A stretch of 48,632 nt of DNA from assembly GCA_050260355.1 (NCBI GenBank), contig JBLNBZ010000010.1, forward strand, positions 1 through 48,632. The letters run 5' to 3'. This DNA comes from CADEFX01 sp050260355 (GTDB taxonomy: Bacteria; Pseudomonadota; Alphaproteobacteria; Rhizobiales; Hyphomicrobiaceae). This document shows, in pieces, positions 10,286 to 19,085 of this stretch (positions are counted from its first letter, which is position 1; every line of letters starts with the position of its first letter). The position numbers were made by a program, and so were the translations under genes. A model generated the notes under the pieces. It was not told where the DNA came from and did not search any database. It was given only the letters and a program-made list of their open reading frames with translations.

Positions 10286-11638
10286 ATGAATCTGTCGTTC
10301 AAGCTCAGGGAACGAGCCGCCGCCAACAAGCCGGTGCGTATCGGCCAGATCGGTGCCGGCAAGTTCGGCACTATGTTTCTGTCGCAAGTCCGGCTGACGA
10401 CCGGCATGCACCTCGTAGGCCTCGCCGACCTGCTTCCCGCGCGCGCCAAGGAGCGCCTGCTCGGCGTGCAATGGTCGCCCGAGCAGATCGACGCCAAGTC
10501 CCTCGGCGAGGCGCTCAAGACCGGCAAGACCTTCGTCACCGACAACGCCATGGCCCTGATCGAGAACCCGGACATCGAGGTCATCATCGAGGCAACCGGC
10601 GACCCGGCAACCGGCATCAAGCTGTGCCAGGCCGCAATCAATCACGGCAAGCACATCGTGATGGTCAACGTCGAGGCGGATGCACTGGCGGGGCCGCTGC
10701 TGGCGCGGCAGGCCCGCGAGAAGGGCGTCGTCTACAGCCTCGCCTGGGGCGATCAGCCGGCGCTGGTGTGTGAGCATGTCGACTGGGCGCGGTCATGCGG
10801 GTTCAAGGTCGTCGCCGCCGGCAAGGGCACGCGCTACCACCCGACCTATCATCAGTCCACACCTGAGAGCGTGTGGGACATCCTCAACACCTATCTGAAG
10901 ATCCAGGACAAGAGCCACATCAACCCGAAGATGTTCAACTCCTTCGTGGACGGCACCAAGTCCGGCATCGAGATGACGGCCATCTGCAACGCCACGGGCC
11001 TGCACTCGCAGACCGAGGGCCTGAGCTTCCCGCCGGCCTCGCGCTTCGAGCATGCCGACGTGTGCAAGCCCAGGGCCGACGGCGGTGTGCTGGAGAAGGC
11101 GGGCGTGACGGAGGTCACCTCGTCGCTCTACCGCGACGGCACGGACGTGCCGCACAACCTCGTCATGGGCACCTACGTCGTATTCGAGAGCGACAGCGAC
11201 TACGCCATGAAATGCTGCGTCGAGTACAATCTGCTGCCCGACAAGACGGGCAAGTACGCCGCGCTCTATCGCCCCACGCACATGATCGGCCTGGAGCTCG
11301 GCGTGTCGGTGGCCTCTGCCGCACTGCGCCGCGAGCCCACAGGATCGCCGATCTGCTTCAATTCGGACGTGGTCGCCACGGCCAAGCGCAACCTCAAGAA
11401 GGGCGAGATCCTCGACGGCGAAGGCGGCTTCTGCGTGTGGGGCAAGCAGACCCCGGCCGAGATGTCGCTGAAGGAGGGGCACCTGCCGCTCGGGCTTGCG
11501 CACAACGTCAAGCTCAAGACCGACGTCAAAGAGGGCCAGCGCCTGAAATGGACCGATGTCGAGTTCGATACCGCCGACACTGCAGTCAGGGTGCGCAAGG
11601 AGATGGAGGCCGTGTTCGGCCGGCCGAACGCGGCGTGA
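10286..11638 (+). CDS. NAD(P)-dependent oxidoreductase with C-terminal SAF domain (homoserine-dehydrogenase-like)
   Basis: This 450-residue protein has an N-terminal Rossmann fold (VRIGQIGAGKFGTMFLSQV, residues about 17-35) and a homoserine-dehydrogenase-like body (IIEATGDPATGIKLCQAAI). Its C-terminus resembles the SAF fold (KGEILDGEGGFCVWGKQTP, then LPLGLAHNVKLKTDVKEGQR). Proteins with this layout are usually annotated as predicted homoserine dehydrogenases, but true threonine synthesis is unlikely here because no thr genes are near. Beside an SDR and an enolase-superfamily enzyme it is more likely a dehydrogenase or oxidoisomerase of a polyhydroxy acid (inference). ATG at 10286 is the clear N-terminus. 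The gap upstream is 104 bases, so it may start a sub-operon. Confidence 0.82.
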   Translation: MNLSFKLRERAAANKPVRIGQIGAGKFGTMFLSQVRLTTGMHLVGLADLLPARAKERLLGVQWSPEQIDAKSLGEALKTGKTFVTDNAMALIENPDIEVIIEATGDPATGIKLCQAAINHGKHIVMVNVEADALAGPLLARQAREKGVVYSLAWGDQPALVCEHVDWARSCGFKVVAAGKGTRYHPTYHQSTPESVWDILNTYLKIQDKSHINPKMFNSFVDGTKSGIEMTAICNATGLHSQTEGLSFPPASRFEHADVCKPRADGGVLEKAGVTEVTSSLYRDGTDVPHNLVMGTYVVFESDSDYAMKCCVEYNLLPDKTGKYAALYRPTHMIGLELGVSVASAALRREPTGSPICFNSDVVATAKRNLKKGEILDGEGGFCVWGKQTPAEMSLKEGHLPLGLAHNVKLKTDVKEGQRLKWTDVEFDTADTAVRVRKEMEAVFGRPNAA

Positions 11639-11662
11639 CATTCGGCGCACACGAGGCATCAC

Positions 11663-12439
11663 ATGACAAAAGCTTCTTCTGAAAAGGCGCGCGTCGCGAT
11701 CGTCACAGGCGCCGCGTCCGGTATCGGTCTGGCAACCGCCGAGCTCCTGCTCGACAAGGGCTGGAAGGTTGCCATGCTCGATCGCGACGAGACCGCACTG
11801 AAGGCTGCGCGCGACAAGCATGCCGGCAACAAGTCGGTCCAGCTTGCTCCGCTCGACGTGACGGACGAGAAGGCCGTGGACCGTGCCGTCGCCGGCGTAG
11901 TCGAGAAATTCGGAAGCATCACGGGGGTCGTCAACTCGGCGGGCATTGCCGCCGACAAGCATGTGTTCGACACGCCCGTCGATCTGTTCCGCAAGATCCT
12001 CGACGTCAACGTGGTCGGCACGTTCCTCGTCGGCAGGGCCGCGGCTCGCATCATGATGGACAAGGGCGGCGGTGCCATCGTCAACATCGCCTCCATCTCG
12101 GGCCTGCGCGGCTCGAAAGGGCGCTCCGCTTACGGCGCATCCAAGGGCGCGGTGGTGACGCTGACGCAGGTGATGGCCAACGACCTGGCTCCGTTCGGCA
12201 TCCGCGTCAACGCCGTGGCGCCGGGGCCGGTCGAGACGCCGATGGTGCAGGCCATCCACACTGCCGAGGATCGCGCGCTCTATCATCGCTACATTCCGAT
12301 GAAACGCTACGGGCGGCCTGACGAGCTGGCGAGCGTGATCCATTTTCTGCTCGATGGCTCACAGTCGGGCTACGTCACCGGCGAGATCATCGCCGTCGAC
12401 GGCGGCTACCGCGGCGCGGGCATCATCGTGGAGAATTGA
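11663..12439 (+). CDS. Short-chain dehydrogenase/reductase (classical SDR)
   Basis: This 258-residue Rossmann enzyme is of normal length for classical SDRs. The cofactor motif TGAASGIG is at 15-22, the NSAG variant of NNAG is present, and the catalytic set is Ser144, Tyr157 and Lys161 (SAYGASKGA). Asp at the end of beta2 (VAMLDRD) suggests NAD(H) preference. The C-terminal GYVTGEIIAVDGGYRG is typical. It starts 24 bases after the SAF-domain dehydrogenase and precedes an enolase-superfamily gene, so it probably oxidises a hydroxyl of the same polyol or hydroxy acid. The substrate is unknown. Confidence 0.93.
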   Translation: MTKASSEKARVAIVTGAASGIGLATAELLLDKGWKVAMLDRDETALKAARDKHAGNKSVQLAPLDVTDEKAVDRAVAGVVEKFGSITGVVNSAGIAADKHVFDTPVDLFRKILDVNVVGTFLVGRAAARIMMDKGGGAIVNIASISGLRGSKGRSAYGASKGAVVTLTQVMANDLAPFGIRVNAVAPGPVETPMVQAIHTAEDRALYHRYIPMKRYGRPDELASVIHFLLDGSQSGYVTGEIIAVDGGYRGAGIIVEN

Positions 12440-12500
12440 CGGACGTCACCCCTTTTCCGCTCGGGGGGGCAAGCTCTGAATTCGTGGGGAGGTCCAGATC

Positions 12501-13589
12501 ATGCCGCGCGTGACCAAGATCGAGCCGATTGCCCTGAAGGTCCCGTTCACGGACGGCAGCTCGCGCACCGGGCTGATGCCGCAGCGCTGGACGCACTTCG
12601 ACATGATCCTCGTCCGCGTCGAGACCGACGACGGGCTGGTCGGCTGGGGCGAGAGCTTCGCCTACTTCTGCTCGACCGCGGTGCTCGCCGTCCTGCGCGA
12701 CATGATCGGGCCGCTGGTCGTGGGCCGCGAGGTGGACGACATCCCGGCGCTGAGCCGCGACCTGCAGCTCAGGATGCATCTGCAGGGCCGTTATGGGATT
12801 ATCATCTTCGCCTTGTCGGGTCTCGACATCGCGCTATGGGACATCTCTGCCAAGCGCAGGGGCGTCTCTCTCGCCGAGCATCTCGGCGGCCGCCATCGCG
12901 AGGCGGTGCCCGCCTACGCCAGTCTCGTGCGCTACGGCGACGCCAAACTCGTCACTCAATACGCCGAGCGCGCCATCGCTGAGGGCTTCGAGGACGTCAA
13001 GCTGCACGAGATCCTGCTCGAGACCATCGAGGCCGGGCGCAAGGCCGTCGGCCCCAAGGTGCGGCTGACGACGGACATCAACTGCAACTGGCCGCTCGAG
13101 CACGCGGAGAAGATGCTGCCGGAGATGAAGCGGCTCGATCTGTTCTGGGTGGAGGAGCCGGTCTTCCCGCCCGATCACGCAAGGACTCTCAGTGCCCTTC
13201 GCCGCTTCGGCGTTTCGCTCTCGACCGGAGAGAACGCCTCCACGTCGGTGCCGTTCGAGGACACGATCCCGGCCGTAGACTATCCGCAGCCCAGCGTCAC
13301 CAAGGTAGGCGGCGTCACCGAATTCCTGAAGGTCTGCGACCTCGCGAAGGCCGCCGGCAAGACGCCGATGCCGCATTCGCCGTACTTCGGACCGGGCTAC
13401 TGGGCGACCCTGCAGCTTGCCGCGCATCGCCCCGAGGTCGGCCTCTTCGAGTACTACTACGTGAAGCCCGACGTCTATGTGTCCGAGGCCATCCCGCTGC
13501 CCAAGGCCGGCAAGATCGCCATCCCGAATGCCCCAGGCATCGGCTTCGAGCCCGACCAGGCCGTGCTCGCCAAGTATCGCGTCGCGTGA
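12501..13589 (+). CDS. Mandelate racemase / muconate-lactonizing enzyme family protein (enolase superfamily)
   Basis: This 362-residue protein has the N-terminal capping domain (1-about 125) and the (beta/alpha)7-beta barrel of the superfamily. Probable Mg2+ ligands are Asp192 (TTDINCNW), Glu218 or Glu219 (FWVEEPVFPPD) and Glu244 (STGENAS). The base motif is K167-x-H169 (EDVKLHE) rather than the usual KxK. The His of the His-Asp dyad is present (His292, MPHSPYFG), but the partner Asp is Ser265 (PQPSVTKVGG). The enzyme may therefore be an acid-sugar dehydratase, racemase or lactonising enzyme with altered acid-base chemistry. A GGGGAGG ribosome site precedes ATG 12501. The stop overlaps the next gene's GTG start. 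Confidence 0.92.
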   Translation: MPRVTKIEPIALKVPFTDGSSRTGLMPQRWTHFDMILVRVETDDGLVGWGESFAYFCSTAVLAVLRDMIGPLVVGREVDDIPALSRDLQLRMHLQGRYGIIIFALSGLDIALWDISAKRRGVSLAEHLGGRHREAVPAYASLVRYGDAKLVTQYAERAIAEGFEDVKLHEILLETIEAGRKAVGPKVRLTTDINCNWPLEHAEKMLPEMKRLDLFWVEEPVFPPDHARTLSALRRFGVSLSTGENASTSVPFEDTIPAVDYPQPSVTKVGGVTEFLKVCDLAKAAGKTPMPHSPYFGPGYWATLQLAAHRPEVGLFEYYYVKPDVYVSEAIPLPKAGKIAIPNAPGIGFEPDQAVLAKYRVA

Positions 13590-14101
13590 GCGCGCAGTCC
13601 GACCAGCCCGCGGACCGGCCGACGGCGCGCATTCTCGTCATCGCGCCCGATGACCGGTTCCTGCTGTTCTGGGCCGAGCTCGGCCGCTCGGTCGATCCGT
13701 CTCGTCGCCCCGCCGCGACGGGGTTCTGGGCGCTGCCCGGCGGGGGCGTCGAGCCTGGCGAGACCTACGACATGGCGGCGGTACGCGAGCTCAAGGAGGA
13801 GACGGGCATCGAGGCCGCCGGCCCTTTTCCGTGCATCGCGACGCGTGAGGTCACCTACCGCTGGAAGGGGAAGCTCTGGCGCAGCCTCGAGCGCTACTAC
13901 GTGACGCGAAGCGCCGGCCACGCGCTCGACGTCAGCGGCTGGAACGAGCGCGACCGGCTCTGGATGCGCGACATGCGCTGGTGGACGCTCGGCGAGCTCG
14001 AGGAGACGCGCGACATCGTGCGCCCGCCCGGACTGGTCGGACTGGTCGGCCGGATTCTCGCGGGCAGCGTGCCGCCGGCGCCGGTGGCGCTGCCGGCCTG
14101 A
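13586..14101 (+). CDS. Nudix hydrolase
   Basis: This 171-residue protein carries a perfect Nudix box at residues 53-75 (G-x5-E59-x7-R67-E68-L-x-E71-E72-x-G74-I75). Nudix enzymes hydrolyse nucleoside diphosphates linked to another group, or other pyrophosphates, with Mg2+ held by the REUxEE glutamates. GTG at 13586 overlaps the previous stop (GTGA), so it is translationally coupled to the enolase-superfamily gene. A role in the pathway is unclear; house-cleaning or cofactor turnover is possible. The substrate is not predictable. Confidence 0.92.
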   Translation: MSAQSDQPADRPTARILVIAPDDRFLLFWAELGRSVDPSRRPAATGFWALPGGGVEPGETYDMAAVRELKEETGIEAAGPFPCIATREVTYRWKGKLWRSLERYYVTRSAGHALDVSGWNERDRLWMRDMRWWTLGELEETRDIVRPPGLVGLVGRILAGSVPPAPVALPA

Positions 14102-14254
14102 CTGCTGCTCGTGACATGCGCGGCAGTCCTGAACGCTTGCGCGGAATGTTCCTCTTGCCGGGCCTCAGTCCCCCCGTGCTAAGAGTTGGGCCAAGAACAC
14201 ATTACGCGGCCCTTGTCAGTGGTCCGCCACCGATCGCTCTGGGGAGAGACCGCC

Positions 14255-15091
14255 GTGCCAGCCGCCGCCCGTGAGCCTGTCGTTCTCGACAGCGTCACAC
14301 ATCTCACCGACGAGCACAGGGGCCGCGTCGCACTTTGCATGTCGCACGGCGGGCACTACGCGGCCTACTACGCGGCCGCCAAGGGCGTGGCCGCCCTCAT
14401 CCTCAACGATGCCGGCGTGGGACGCGAGCAGGCCGGCCTCGCCGGTTTGGCCTATCTCGAGAAGCTGGGTGTCCCCGCGGCGTCCGTCTCGCACCGCTCG
14501 GCCAGGATCGGCGATGGCCGGGACGGCCTTGCGCGCGGCGTTCTGTCGTTCGCCAATCGGCCCGCGGCGGCGCTCGGCGTGAAGCCGGGCCTCAGCAGCA
14601 AGCAGGCACTGGAGATTCTGGCCGCAGCCGGCCTGCCGCCCGCCGGCGAGCCTCCGTCCGAGGCCGAGCACCGTTACGAGGTCGCCGAGGCCAGCCGCGA
14701 CGGCGTCAAGGTCATCGCCATGGACTCGATCTCGCTGGTGCGGCCGGACGACGCCGGCCACATCATCGTTGCTGCATCGCACGGCGGCCTGCTCGGCGGC
14801 AGGCCGGAGACGGCCGTGAAGTATCCCGTGTTTGCCGCAGTCACCAACGACGCCGATCGGGGCATCGATGACGCGGGGGTCTCGCGCCTGCTGGCCATGG
14901 ACGCGCGCGGCATCGCCGGCGCTTGCGTCTCCGCCTTTTCCGCGCGCATCGGCGACGGCAAGTCGACCTTCGAGGACGGCTACATTTCCACCATGAACGA
15001 AACCGCGCGAAAGCACGGGGGCGAGATCGGGCAGAGTTGCCGCACCTTCGTCGCCGCCATGGTTGCAGCGCGCGCCCGACAATTGAAGTAG
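14255..15091 (+). CDS. Uncharacterised protein made of two related halves
   Basis: I do not recognise this family. With the GTG at 14255 (ribosome site GGGGAGAG six bases upstream) the protein has 278 residues; an upstream in-frame start at 14186 adds 23 residues that look non-conserved. Residues 12-88 and 157-235 resemble each other. Each half has a DS-[VI]-[TS] strand, then SHGG (30-33 and 175-178), then ND-A-[GD] (51-54 and 198-201), then ARIGDG (83-88 and 230-235) at nearly the same spacing. No signal peptide or membrane helix is visible, so it is probably cytoplasmic. It lies 82 bases before a ThDP-enzyme gene. Repeated SHGG and IGDG turns hint at two equivalent ligand or phosphate sites, but that is a guess. 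Confidence 0.75.
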   Translation: MPAAAREPVVLDSVTHLTDEHRGRVALCMSHGGHYAAYYAAAKGVAALILNDAGVGREQAGLAGLAYLEKLGVPAASVSHRSARIGDGRDGLARGVLSFANRPAAALGVKPGLSSKQALEILAAAGLPPAGEPPSEAEHRYEVAEASRDGVKVIAMDSISLVRPDDAGHIIVAASHGGLLGGRPETAVKYPVFAAVTNDADRGIDDAGVSRLLAMDARGIAGACVSAFSARIGDGKSTFEDGYISTMNETARKHGGEIGQSCRTFVAAMVAARARQLK

Positions 15092-15173
15092 CCTGCCAGA
15101 ACCCCTTCCCTGCCGCTCCCATGGACCTGCGGATGACGGCCATGTTCAACGCAAACTCTGCTCGGTTGCATCG

Positions 15174-16922
15174 ATGAACCAACCCGCCTCGAACTCCACG
15201 CGCCACATGACGGGCGGCCAGGCCCTGGCCGAAATGCTGAAGCTGTCCGGAGTCGGACCGATGTTCGGCATGGGCGGCTTCCAGCTCCTGCCGTTCTACG
15301 AGGCTTGCCGCGCGCTCGGCCTCAAGCACTACCTGATCAACGACGAGCGCTGCGGTGCGTTCGCCGCCGATGCCTACGCCAAGGTCACGAACCGGCCCGG
15401 CGTTGCCGACGGCACGCTCGGCCCCGGCGCGACCAACCTCGTCACGGGTCTGGTCGAGAGTCTGAATGCCGGCATTCCCATGATTGCCATCACAGGCGAT
15501 GCGAACCGCGAGCATGCCTGGAAGAACATGACGCAGGAGGCCCGCCAGCTCGAGGTCTTGCGCCCCGTGGTCAAGGAGGTGATCCGCGTCGAGGCCATCA
15601 AGCGCGTGCCGGAGCATGTGCGACGCGCCTTTGCGGTCGCCACCAGCGGCAGGCCGGGTCCCGTTCTCATCGACGTGCCCGAGGATATCGCCCACGGCGA
15701 GTTCGACTTCGACGCCAGCGACTTCTGGGTCGACCAGGATACGCTCAAGGCTCAGGCACGGCGCACGCGACCCGCGCCGGCCGACGTTGCGCGCGCCGCA
15801 GCGCTGATCGCCAAGGCGGAGCGCCCGCTGATCCTGGCCGGCGGCGGCATCCATATCTCGGAGGCGTACGGCGCACTGCAGGCAATGGCGGAGGCCTACA
15901 ACATCCCCGTCGCCCATACCATGTCGGGCAAGGGCGCGATCGCCTGCACGCATCCGCTGTCCGCGGGTCTCTTCGGCCGCTACGACCGCATCGCCAACGC
16001 GCTGATCGCGGCCTCCGATTGCCTGATCGTCGTCGGCTGCAAGCTGGGCGAGATCGCCACCAAGCGCTTCGCGCTGATCCCGCCGGGCAAGCCCATCATT
16101 CACATCGAGATCGATCCGCAGGAGATCGGCCGCACCACGCGCACGGATGTCGCCCTGCCGGGCGACGCGAAGCTGACGCTCGAAGCGTTGTCGCAGGAGC
16201 TGGGGGACGGCAAGGCGGCCGCCAGGCGCCGCGCGGACTACGTGGCTGAGCTGCCGAAGCGCATGGCCGAATGGAAAGACGGCGCTGCCGATCGGCTCCA
16301 ATCCAAGGAGACGCCGATCAACGTCGGCCGCCTGATGGGCGAGCTCAATCGCCTCATGCCGGCCGACGGCATCGTCGTCGCCGACGGCGGCTTCGCCGCG
16401 CACTGGGGCGGGCTGATGTTCGACACCAAGCAGGCGGGCCGGCACTTCCTTCCCGACCGCGGCTTTGCCTCGATCGGCTATGGCGTCCCGGGCGGCATCG
16501 GCGCCCAGATCGGCGCAGGGCCGAAGCGCCGGGTGGTCAGCCTCACCGGCGACGGCGGCTTCAACATGAGCCTCGGCGAGCTCGAGACGGCGCGGCGCTC
16601 GGGCGCCAACTTCGTCGCCGTCGTCTTCAACAACGCGGCTTCGGGCTACGTCAAGGCGCTGCAGCACGCCGTTTACGGCAAGGGCAACTACCAGTCGTCC
16701 GATCTGGTAGAGATGGATTACGCCGCCATCGCGCGCGGCTTCGGCTGCCACGGCATCCGCGTCACCGATCCCGAGAAGCTGTCTGCCGCGCTGCGCGAGG
16801 GACTGGAGAACACGTCCTCGCCCACCGTCATCGACGCCATCGTCACGCGCGATCCGGCCAGGATGCTGCCCGCAGCCGACAACCGCACCCTGAAGGTGCA
16901 AAAGGGCGATCGGCCCGTGTAA
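15174..16922 (+). CDS. Thiamine diphosphate-dependent enzyme, acetolactate synthase-like
   Basis: This 582-residue protein has the three-domain layout of the POX/acetolactate-synthase group. The N-terminal PYR domain carries the activating Glu58 (LINDERCGAFAADAYAK), the central domain contains ILAGGGIHISEA, and the C-terminal PP domain carries the ThDP-Mg2+ motif from GDG (about 459-461) to NN (about 486-487). Family members decarboxylate 2-oxo acids or oxalyl-, sulfo- or hydroxyacyl-substrates and may ligate aldehydes. No small regulatory subunit (ilvN) is present and the context is catabolic, so valine synthesis is unlikely. Beside the two-half unknown protein and binding proteins it may act on an imported acid. 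The substrate is unassigned. Confidence 0.9.
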   Translation: MNQPASNSTRHMTGGQALAEMLKLSGVGPMFGMGGFQLLPFYEACRALGLKHYLINDERCGAFAADAYAKVTNRPGVADGTLGPGATNLVTGLVESLNAGIPMIAITGDANREHAWKNMTQEARQLEVLRPVVKEVIRVEAIKRVPEHVRRAFAVATSGRPGPVLIDVPEDIAHGEFDFDASDFWVDQDTLKAQARRTRPAPADVARAAALIAKAERPLILAGGGIHISEAYGALQAMAEAYNIPVAHTMSGKGAIACTHPLSAGLFGRYDRIANALIAASDCLIVVGCKLGEIATKRFALIPPGKPIIHIEIDPQEIGRTTRTDVALPGDAKLTLEALSQELGDGKAAARRRADYVAELPKRMAEWKDGAADRLQSKETPINVGRLMGELNRLMPADGIVVADGGFAAHWGGLMFDTKQAGRHFLPDRGFASIGYGVPGGIGAQIGAGPKRRVVSLTGDGGFNMSLGELETARRSGANFVAVVFNNAASGYVKALQHAVYGKGNYQSSDLVEMDYAAIARGFGCHGIRVTDPEKLSAALREGLENTSSPTVIDAIVTRDPARMLPAADNRTLKVQKGDRPV

Positions 16923-16996
16923 TCTTCGCTCGATGAAGCCAGGCGGCCGGCCGGGCTACGTGAAACAATCGTCACTCCTAGGGAGAGGAATGCCTT

Positions 16997-17998
16997 ATGC
17001 GCAAATTCAGTATGACTCTGGCAATGGCCGCCGTGCTCGGCACTGCGGGTGGCACCGCCGCGCGTGCCGAGGTCAAGGAGGTGGTGCTCGGCCAGCAGTT
17101 CGGCGCGGTGTACCTGACCATGATGGTCATGCAGCATGAGAAGATGGTCGAGAAGCAGTTGGCCAAAGCCGGCCTCGATGGCGTGACCGTCAACTGGGCG
17201 AGGCTGGGGGGACCCGCCGCCCTCAACGATGCGATCATTTCCGGCAGCCTGCATTTCGCCGCGCAAGGCGCGCCATCGATGATCGTTCTGTGGGACCGCA
17301 CGCGCAACAGCGTCGGCTTCAAGGCCGCCGCGGCCATCGCCAACAACAATATCTGGCTGCACACCAAGAACCCCAACATCAAGTCGTTGCGTGACTTCAC
17401 GGAGAAGGACCGGATCGCGGTCCCCTCGCTCAAGGTCTCGACGCAGGCGTTCATGCTGCAGTACGCCGCCGACAAGGAGTGGGGCAAGGCCACGCAGCTC
17501 GACTACATCACCGTTGCCCTGGCGCATCCGGACGCGCTGGCCGCTGTCTTGAACCCAGTGGGCGAGATCACCGCGCACTTCGCCACATCTCCGTTTCACG
17601 AGAAGGAGGTGAAGGCCGGCCTGCCGTCGGTGATCACGGCCTACGACATCATGGGCGGCCCGACGACCGGCCTCACGTTCACGTCGACGGAGAAGTTCCG
17701 CAGCGAGAACCCCAAAACTTATGCCGCCGTGCTCGCCGCCTATGACGAAGCCATCGAGTGGGTCAATTCCGACAAGCTGCGCGCAGCGCGGCTCTACATC
17801 GAGGTCGCCAAGGACAAGAACATGACCGACCAGGAGCTTGCCGCCCTCATGTCGACGAAGGATCTGGAGTTCACGAAGGTGCCGAGCAACGTCGGCAAGA
17901 TGGCGGACTTCCTGCACAGGACCGGAGCGATCAAGAATAAGGCTGCGTCGTGGAAGGATCTGTTCTTCCCCGAGGTGCACGGCCTGCCGGGAAGCTGA
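16997..17998 (+). CDS. ABC transporter substrate-binding protein, NitT/TauT-like (first of a tandem pair)
   Basis: This 333-residue exported protein starts with a signal peptide (MRKFSMTLAMAAVLGTAGG, cleavage near ARA-E). It has the fold of NitT/TauT/SsuA-type receptors, which usually bind sulfonates, nitrate, thiamine precursors or aromatic acids. Blocks include the surface-binding-like LNDAIISGSLHFAAQGAPSM and ITAHFATSPFHEKE. The ribosome site is AGGGAGAGG upstream of ATG 16997. The next gene encodes a clear paralogue with the same C-terminus (SWKDLFFPEVHGLPGS). No permease or ATPase gene lies near either one. Confidence 0.88.
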   Translation: MRKFSMTLAMAAVLGTAGGTAARAEVKEVVLGQQFGAVYLTMMVMQHEKMVEKQLAKAGLDGVTVNWARLGGPAALNDAIISGSLHFAAQGAPSMIVLWDRTRNSVGFKAAAAIANNNIWLHTKNPNIKSLRDFTEKDRIAVPSLKVSTQAFMLQYAADKEWGKATQLDYITVALAHPDALAAVLNPVGEITAHFATSPFHEKEVKAGLPSVITAYDIMGGPTTGLTFTSTEKFRSENPKTYAAVLAAYDEAIEWVNSDKLRAARLYIEVAKDKNMTDQELAALMSTKDLEFTKVPSNVGKMADFLHRTGAIKNKAASWKDLFFPEVHGLPGS

Positions 17999-18052
17999 CG
18001 CGAGGCGCACACCACGTTGCCTCTGGCGAACACGAAACAGGATGGAACCGTA

Positions 18053-19060
18053 ATGAAGGCTTTTCGCATTTTGGCAGTAGCTGCCGCCGTAGCGCTTCCG
18101 GTGCAGTCGCTGCCGCTCCGCGCCGAGGTGAGCGAGATCAATCTCGCCCAGCAGTTCGGCGCTATCTTCATTCCCCTCATGGCCATGGAGAACGGCAAGC
18201 TGATCGAGAAGGAGGCGGCCGCCCGCGGCATGCCCGACCTCAAGGTCAACTGGACGAAGATGGCGGGCCCCTCGGTGATGGTCGACGCCATCATCTCGGG
18301 CAACCTACACTTTTCCGCGCAAGGCGTGCCCTCGATGTCCCTGCTGTGGGACCGCACCAAGAGCAGCGTCGGCCTGAAGGGCATCTCCGCCATCACCAAC
18401 ACCAACATCTTCCTGAACACGCGCAATCCCGCGATCAAGTCGATCAAGGACTTCACCGAGAAGGATCGCATCGCGCTTCCTTCCGTGAAGGTCTCGACCC
18501 AGGCGCTGTTCCTGCAAATCGCGGCCGAGAAGGAGTGGGGGCCGGGGCAGCACGCCAAGCTCGATCACCTGACCGTGGGCCTCGCGCACCCCGATGCGAT
18601 CGCCGCCGTGCTCAATCCGCAGGGCGAGATCACCGCGCACTTCGCGACGTCACCCTTCCACGAGGCTGAGATGAAGGCGGGCCTCAAGACCGTCACCACC
18701 GGCTACGACATCATGGGCGGGGAGGTGTCCAATCTCGTGTTCGTCACGACCGAGAAGTTCCGCAAGGAGAACCCCAAGGTCTACGAGGCCGTGGTCGCGG
18801 CGATGAACGGCGCCATCGACTGGACGAATGCCGACAAGCGGCGCGCGGCCAAGCTTTACATGGAGATGACGAGGGAGAAGAAGCTGAGCGAGGACGACAT
18901 CGTCGAGATCATCTCCGCTCCAGGCTTCGACTTCACCAGGGTGCCGAAGAAGACCTTCGACTTCGCAAGCTTCATGTACCGCATCGGCTCGTTGAAGAAC
19001 AAACCGGAGTCGTGGAAGGACTTGTACTTCGCCGAGGCACACGGCCTGCCCGGAAGCTGA
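18053..19060 (+). CDS. ABC transporter substrate-binding protein, NitT/TauT-like (second of a tandem pair)
   Basis: This 335-residue protein is a diverged duplicate of the preceding gene. Shared landmarks are GQQFGA/AQQFGA after the signal peptide, NWARLGGP/NWTKMAGP, SLLWDRTKSSVGLKG, DFTEKDRIALPSVKVSTQA, ITAHFATSPFHEAEMKAGL, YDIMGG and the C-terminal SWKDLYFAEAHGLPGS. The signal peptide is MKAFRILAVAAAVALPVQSLP, with cleavage near LRA-E. ATG 18053 is chosen because residues before it (start 18017) would precede the signal peptide. It lies 54 bases after its paralogue and 25 bases before the AtuA-type gene. The two receptors probably bind related ligands and share a transporter located elsewhere. 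Confidence 0.87.
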   Translation: MKAFRILAVAAAVALPVQSLPLRAEVSEINLAQQFGAIFIPLMAMENGKLIEKEAAARGMPDLKVNWTKMAGPSVMVDAIISGNLHFSAQGVPSMSLLWDRTKSSVGLKGISAITNTNIFLNTRNPAIKSIKDFTEKDRIALPSVKVSTQALFLQIAAEKEWGPGQHAKLDHLTVGLAHPDAIAAVLNPQGEITAHFATSPFHEAEMKAGLKTVTTGYDIMGGEVSNLVFVTTEKFRKENPKVYEAVVAAMNGAIDWTNADKRRAAKLYMEMTREKKLSEDDIVEIISAPGFDFTRVPKKTFDFASFMYRIGSLKNKPESWKDLYFAEAHGLPGS

Positions 19061-19085
19061 GACGAAGCCGAGACAGGGAGCGCGC

